A stretch of 46,813 nucleotides of DNA, from NCBI RefSeq assembly GCF_002224125.1, contig NZ_NCSM01000036.1, positions 1 through 46,813 of the forward strand. The letters run 5' to 3'. Every line of letters starts with the position of its first letter. Position 1 is the stretch's first letter. This document shows positions 43,039 to 46,813 of the stretch, piece by piece. A program made the translations under genes and the position numbers. Source of the DNA: Streptomyces sp. NBS 14/10. GTDB taxonomy: Bacteria; Actinomycetota; Actinomycetes; Streptomycetales; Streptomycetaceae. Under the pieces are notes generated by a model, which worked only from the letters and a program-made list of their open reading frames with translations, ran no database searches and was not told where the DNA came from.

Positions 43039-43663
43039 TGGCCTGCCCGCCGTGGGCGGACGGGGTGTGCGGCAGGAGCAGCACGCATCCGGCCGCGAGG
43101 CCGACGGCGAGGGCGAGGGCCGCGCTGGTGGGCGTGGCCCATCCGGACAGGGCGGCCACCAGTGAGGGACCGGCGGTGCCGCCGATGCCGTAGGTGGCCA
43201 CGTCCCAGCCCTGTGCGCGCCGCTCGGTGCGCAGTCCGGGGCCGACAAGGCCGGCCAGGCGGCTGCTGATGCCGCCGGTGAGCAGGGGGCCGCAGGTCCC
43301 CGCGGCGGCCAGCAGCAGCGCCGTGACGGTCACGGGCAGGCGGGGGTAGGCCAGAACGGCGGTGGCGAGTGCGGCGGCGTAGAGCAGGCAGGCCGCGGCG
43401 ATGGGCCTGCGTCCGTCGGAGGCGAGGTCGATTCGGCGGGCGGTGAACGGGCCGAGCAGATGGGGTGCGGTGATGCACGCCGCGAGCGCTCCGGCCGTGG
43501 CGCCGGAACCGCCGTGCGCGCCGACGAGCAGTACGACGGCGACGACCGCGCCACCGTCGGCCGTACGGGCCGGCGCGGCGGCCAGGACGTAGCGCGCCAG
43601 CGCTCCCCGGTGGTGGGCTGTCCCCTCGCGGGTGTCCCCGAGCGCCGTGTCCGTACCGGTCAT
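43022..43663 (-). pseudogene. MFS transporter truncated at the middle
   Basis: The N-terminal half (about 210 residues, six hydrophobic segments, reading APARTADGGAVVAVVLLVGA, then TAPHLLGPFTARRIDLASDG) of an MFS permease. It is cut near the central loop and runs directly into the LacI tail. The ATG at 43663 lies 52 bases after the DapA-family gene and was probably co-transcribed with it. Without the C-terminal six helices it should not transport. Confidence 0.65.
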
Positions 43664-43715
43664 GGCGTATCGGTCCGTGTGGTGCGGCTGTGCGGGACGG
43701 CGGGGGCGGTGGTGG

Positions 43716-44615
43716 TCATGCGGAAGCCCCGAGGCTGAGGCCGTCCAGCACGCTGACGAGCCGCTCGCGGGCGTCGGGGGCGAGGCCGCGCAGCGGCGAC
43801 GGGAGATTCATCTCGGGGGCAAGGCCCAGGTGGGAGGCGGCACCGGAGATCACGCGCAGGCTGCCGTATTGGCGGAACAGCTCCCACAGCGGTTCCAGCC
43901 GCTCGGACAGGGCCGCGGCTTGCACCGCGTCTCCGCCTTGGGCGGCACGGGTGAGGGCGAGTGCGGTACGGGGGAACAGCCCGCCGATGACCGAGTACCA
44001 CGCCCCGCACCCGGCGGTCAGCCCGGTGGCCGCCGTCCAGTCCCCGCTCACCCCGATGGTGACGGTGTCCGGGATCAGCGCCCGCAGCGCCTGAACACGC
44101 TCCCTCGCTGCATCCGCATCGTCAGGCACGGGCGGAATCTTGATGGCGGCGACCTGTGGCAACTCGGCGATACGGGCGTGGAGTTCATCGGTGAAGTGGA
44201 CGTGGGTGGTGCCCGGGTTGTCGTACACGCACAGCGGAACGGACAGCTCACGGGTGACGTCCTCGTACAGTCCGAACACCTCGTCCTCGGTGAGCGGCTG
44301 ATACGTCATCGGGGCCAGCAGCACCGCCGACGCGCCCGCCGTCTGGGCGTCCTCGGCCAGCGCGAGGACCTGCGAGGTCCGCAGCGCGCCGATACCGACG
44401 ATGACGGGGGTCTCCTCGGCTGCCTCGACGGCGATCCGCGCCGCCCGGGCGCGCTGCTCGCGGGAGAGGTAGGCGTAGCTTCCGGTGGAGCCGAGCGCGC
44501 CGATCGAGTCCACCCCCGCGGAAGCCAGGCGCGCGACAAGCCGGGCGTACGCCTGCTCGTCGATGCCCGATTCGCTCGTGGGGGTCAGGGGGAAGGCGCT
44601 GAGGCCGGTGAACAT
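43716..44615 (-). CDS. Dihydrodipicolinate synthase (DapA) family lyase
   Basis: A 299-residue class I aldolase/lyase of the DapA/NanA family. It shows GALGSTGSYAYLSREQR (phosphate/carboxylate-binding loop), the catalytic Tyr in LCVYDNPGTTHVHF and the Schiff-base Lys in VAAIKIPPVPDDA, then TIGVSGDW. Length is normal. ATG at 44615. It follows a MocR regulator in the same direction by 68 bases, so it is probably one transcription unit with it, and precedes a broken MFS gene. The exact substrate (pyruvate-type condensation) is unknown; it is not necessarily lysine biosynthesis. Confidence 0.92.
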   Translation of the reverse strand: MFTGLSAFPLTPTSESGIDEQAYARLVARLASAGVDSIGALGSTGSYAYLSREQRARAARIAVEAAEETPVIVGIGALRTSQVLALAEDAQTAGASAVLLAPMTYQPLTEDEVFGLYEDVTRELSVPLCVYDNPGTTHVHFTDELHARIAELPQVAAIKIPPVPDDADAARERVQALRALIPDTVTIGVSGDWTAATGLTAGCGAWYSVIGGLFPRTALALTRAAQGGDAVQAAALSERLEPLWELFRQYGSLRVISGAASHLGLAPEMNLPSPLRGLAPDARERLVSVLDGLSLGASA

Positions 44616-44683
44616 GGCAGGAGGTTCCTTTCGCGGAGTGACATGGCCCGGTGCTTCGGCCGGAAGACAGGCGGCGGTTGTGT

Positions 44684-46030
44684 TCAGGCGGCATCCGGGT
44701 CGTCGAGGACGGCGGCCAGGTCGGCGGCGAACTCACGGGCCCGTTGTTCGGTCAGCGTGGCGGTGGTGACCCGGAGGGCCTGGCGGTCGGCCTCTCCGGT
44801 GGCGAAGAGGTCGCCGGGCCTGACCAGCCAGCCGCGCCGGGCCAAGGCGTCGACGACCGGCCGCGCCGGGGTGTCCAGGTCGATCCACACGTTGAGCCCG
44901 TCGGGCCGGTAGGCGGCCGGTGTGCTGATGCCGCGGGCGTTGAGCTCCTTCATCAGCCGTGCGCTGCGCTCGGCGTAGGCGGTGCGCGCCCGTTCGTGCC
45001 GCGCCCGCGCCTTCGGATCGAGAAGGAGCTCGCGGGCGGTGTGCTGGAGCAGGAGGCTCACCCACATCGTCCCCGCGCTCAGCCGCGTCTCCAGGCGCCG
45101 GGCGGTCTCCTCGTCGGCGGCCACGAGGGCCAGGCGCAGGTCCGGGCCGAGGAACTTCGACACCGAGCGGACCAGGGCCCAGGTGGCCGACTGCGGCGGG
45201 GTGATGCGGTGGTACGACACGGTGGAGACTGCCGAGAAGTGGTCGTCCTCGATGATCAGGACCTGCGGGTGCTCGGCCAGGATCGCGCGCAGCTCCGCGG
45301 CCCGCCCAGCGGTCAGGCTCGCACCGGTCGGGTTGTGGGCGCGCGGCGTGCACACCACCGCCCGCGCGCCACTCTCGAGAGCGGCACGCAGGGCCTCCGG
45401 GCGCATCCCGGCGTGATCGACCGCGACCGGGGCGGTGCGGTAGCCGTTCAACCGCACCGTGCCGATGGTCCCCAGGAAACACGGATCCTCGACCGCCACC
45501 GCATCCCCACGCGTCAGGTACGCGTTCAGCAGCCGCTCCGTCGCGTCCGCCGCGCCGCCTGCCACCAGAACCCTGAACGGTTGGCCCGCGATGTCCTCGG
45601 CGTATCCGTCGGCCGCCCACTCGGCCAGTCCAGGATCGACCGCCGGAGCGCCGTACAGCGGCTGCCGATACTCACCGCGCCGGGCCGCCGCGAGCACATC
45701 GGGCAGCAGCTCGGGATCAGGGTTGCCGCTGGCCAGGTCGATCAACCTGCCGCCGAACCCCGCGCCCTCGCGGGCCAGTTGAGGCATCCCGGTCACCATG
45801 GTTCCACCGCGGCCCTGCGTCGCGGCCACACCGGCGGCCACCAGCTGCCGGTACGCCGCCGCCACCGTGTTCCGGTTCACCCCCAGCTCGGCCGCCAGTG
45901 TCCGCACCGGCGGGAGCAGATCCCGCGGCGCCAGCTCGCCCGACGCGATCAGATCACGCACGCTGCCCGCGATCTCCGTCGCCGTCGTCCCGCTGATCGG
46001 CACGATCACCACCTCCGCCGTCCAGCTCAT
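44684..46030 (-). CDS. MocR-type GntR regulator with aminotransferase domain
   Basis: A 448-residue fusion of a GntR winged HTH (about 10-75: SGELAPRDLLPPVRTLAAEL, then GVNRNTVAAAYRQLVAAG) to a fold-type I aminotransferase-like domain that binds PLP (about 100-440: ARAVVCTPRAHNPTGASL, PLP Lys in RSVSKFLGPDLRLAL). This class senses PLP or an amino compound and controls adjacent genes. The ATG at 46030 lies just after a perfect 16-bp palindrome that overlaps its own promoter, suggesting autoregulation. The downstream DapA and MFS genes are the likely targets. Confidence 0.92.
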   Translation of the reverse strand: MSWTAEVVIVPISGTTATEIAGSVRDLIASGELAPRDLLPPVRTLAAELGVNRNTVAAAYRQLVAAGVAATQGRGGTMVTGMPQLAREGAGFGGRLIDLASGNPDPELLPDVLAAARRGEYRQPLYGAPAVDPGLAEWAADGYAEDIAGQPFRVLVAGGAADATERLLNAYLTRGDAVAVEDPCFLGTIGTVRLNGYRTAPVAVDHAGMRPEALRAALESGARAVVCTPRAHNPTGASLTAGRAAELRAILAEHPQVLIIEDDHFSAVSTVSYHRITPPQSATWALVRSVSKFLGPDLRLALVAADEETARRLETRLSAGTMWVSLLLQHTARELLLDPKARARHERARTAYAERSARLMKELNARGISTPAAYRPDGLNVWIDLDTPARPVVDALARRGWLVRPGDLFATGEADRQALRVTTATLTEQRAREFAADLAAVLDDPDAA

Positions 46031-46032
46031 TA

Positions 46033-46070
46033 TTTGTCCTATGCCAAACGTAATTTTGGCATAGGACAAA
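46033..46070 (-). promoter_or_regulatory. Perfect 16-bp palindromic operator in the MocR promoter
   Basis: Two perfect 16-base arms, TTTGTCCTATGCCAAA (46033-46048) and its complement (46055-46070), flank a 6-base loop. On the minus strand a promoter fits inside it: -35 TTGTCC (46064-46069), 17-base spacer, -10 TGGCAT (46041-46046). The arm nearest the gene also contains AGGA, 8 bases ahead of the start ATG. Repressor binding would block both promoter elements, and in RNA the hairpin could mask the ribosome binding site. Confidence 0.8.
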
Positions 46071-46116
46071 CCGCAAGTCGACCCTACGCCTTCAGGTACA
46101 CCTCCGTGACCTCGGC

Positions 46117-46500
46117 CTACACCATGCGCGCCGCGCTGCCGGCCGTTTCCGACCGGAAGCCGTGGCCCACCTCGGAAGCCAGGCCGTGATAGTGGCGGAA
46201 GTTGTAGATGAGCGGGCTCCATGCCGCCGGATCGACGTGGTGTGTGCCGGGCACGACGATGCGCTCATCGGTGTGGACCCGGCGGCAGAAAACTTGTCCG
46301 GCTCGTACCAGTACACGGCCCGCTTGCTCTCCGGCACCGGATCGGCGCCGGTCAGCGGCGCGAGGCGCTCCACGTGTTCCCACAGCTCCGGCGAGGCGAC
46401 GCTGATCACCAGCTCCGGTCGTACGGCAAGGTTGCGCGCGGTCCGGCTCTCGCTGCCCAGGCCCAGGACGATGTTCTGCCCGAGGGCGACAATGGTCCTG
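46117..46500 (-). pseudogene. Frameshifted flavin reductase-like remnant
   Basis: The minus strand reads SRTARNLAVRPELVIS, WEHVERLAPLTGADPVPES and VYWYEPDKFSAAG, typical of the flavin reductase/PNPOx-like split barrel (SRTARNL..P..V). Near 46265 the frame changes and the same family continues IVVPGTHHVDPAAWSPLIYN and FRHYHGLASEVGHGFRSE. The N-terminal part is missing. It is divergent from an ArsR fragment, a common arrangement, and both are broken. Confidence 0.6.
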
Positions 46501-46706
46501 TGACCAGCCCTGACTCGCACACCGAGGAACCGGACCTCGCTTCCCTGGCCGCCCTCCTGGCCGACCGGACTCGCGCCGCCTTCTGCATCGCGCTCCTCGA
46601 CGGCCGTTCCTGGACGGCGACGGAACTGGCCGGCCTTGCCGACGTCGCGCCCTCCACGGCGACAAGCCACCCAGCTGCCGTCGGCGAGCACACCTGTGCG
46701 GCGTGA
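46500..46706 (+). pseudogene. ArsR-type regulator, N-terminal fragment
   Basis: From a GTG at 46500 the plus strand reads DLASLAALLADRTRAAFCIA then LLDGRSWTATELAGLADVAP and STATSH, a winged-HTH regulator of the ArsR type (LADRTRAA..LL.G...TA.ELA). After TATSH the reading switches to unrelated residues and stops at 46706, so the recognition-helix end and the wing are lost. The break is probably an insertion or deletion scar. Confidence 0.55.
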
Positions 46707-46787
46707 GGGCACCCACAGCCCCGTACGGATCGCAGGTGCCTGGAGCGGCGCGCGAACAACGGATCGCGCTGAAAGTACGATCATGCA

Positions 46788-46813
46788 ATGGCTGACATGA
46801 CCGAAACCACACC
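46788..46813 (+). CDS. Possible gene start cut by the window end
   Basis: An ATG at 46788 begins MADMTETT and runs off the window. A -10-like TACGAT ends 6 bases before it and there is no ribosome binding site, so it may be leaderless. Too short to assign a function. Confidence 0.3.

Overview
The window is high-GC DNA with strong G/C third-codon bias, Streptomyces-type family content (NtaA/SnaA monooxygenases, MmyB-type and MocR regulators, MurT, hybrid PKS/NRPS) and short HrdB-like promoters. It most likely comes from a Streptomyces or close actinomycete chromosome. The species cannot be named from sequence alone.

Layout. (1) 1-10.3 kb is a patchwork flank. It holds an IS110 element, a pair of flavin-dependent NtaA/SnaA-type monooxygenases preceded by two tiny Cys-containing leader peptides, a membrane protein, a DUF2975/Xre two-gene operon with a double operator, an MFS transporter, and debris of LysE, ISAs1, integrase and WYL genes. 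(2) 10.3-36.5 kb is a hybrid PKS/NRPS biosynthetic cluster: a divergent AraC-type regulator; a translationally coupled operon of PKS1 (KS-dead AT-ACP-aminotransferase-monooxygenase-C-vestigial A), PKS2 (PCP-KS-AT-KR-ACP), a type II thioesterase with a Cys nucleophile, an acyl-AMP ligase-KR-PCP protein and two ABC half-transporters; then a free-standing condensation protein on the opposite strand; then a MurT-like Mur ligase overlapping a PgeF/YfiH-type protein. (3) 36.5-46.8 kb is an accessory flank: truncated IS6 and AraC genes, an SDR, an MmyB-type regulator, a VOC protein, a Gfo/Idh/MocA plus xylose-isomerase-like pair, a string of truncated gene ends, a DapA-family lyase, a MocR regulator with a perfect 16-bp palindrome, and the remains of a divergent flavin reductase/ArsR pair.

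How the cluster may work (inference). The acyl-AMP ligase loads and may ketoreduce a starter. PKS1 elongates it, converts the beta-keto group to an amine (aminotransferase) and alpha-hydroxylates it (luciferase-like monooxygenase), giving a 3-amino-2-hydroxy acid as in microginin-type systems. The C domain joins this to an amino acid carried on the PCP at the start of PKS2. PKS2 then adds malonate and ketoreduces, a statine-like logic. Two catalytic parts are eroded: the PKS1 acyltransferase (GHSxG replaced by SAQAG) and its adenylation domain, so malonyl and aminoacyl loading must come in trans or be skipped.

The most interesting unexplained point is a 36-bp motif (28 of 36 positions identical) found only upstream of PKS1 and in the divergent promoter between the free-standing C protein and MurT. 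It ties MurT and PgeF to the cluster, although no GatD partner is present, and suggests a dedicated amide-ligase, tailoring or self-protection module.
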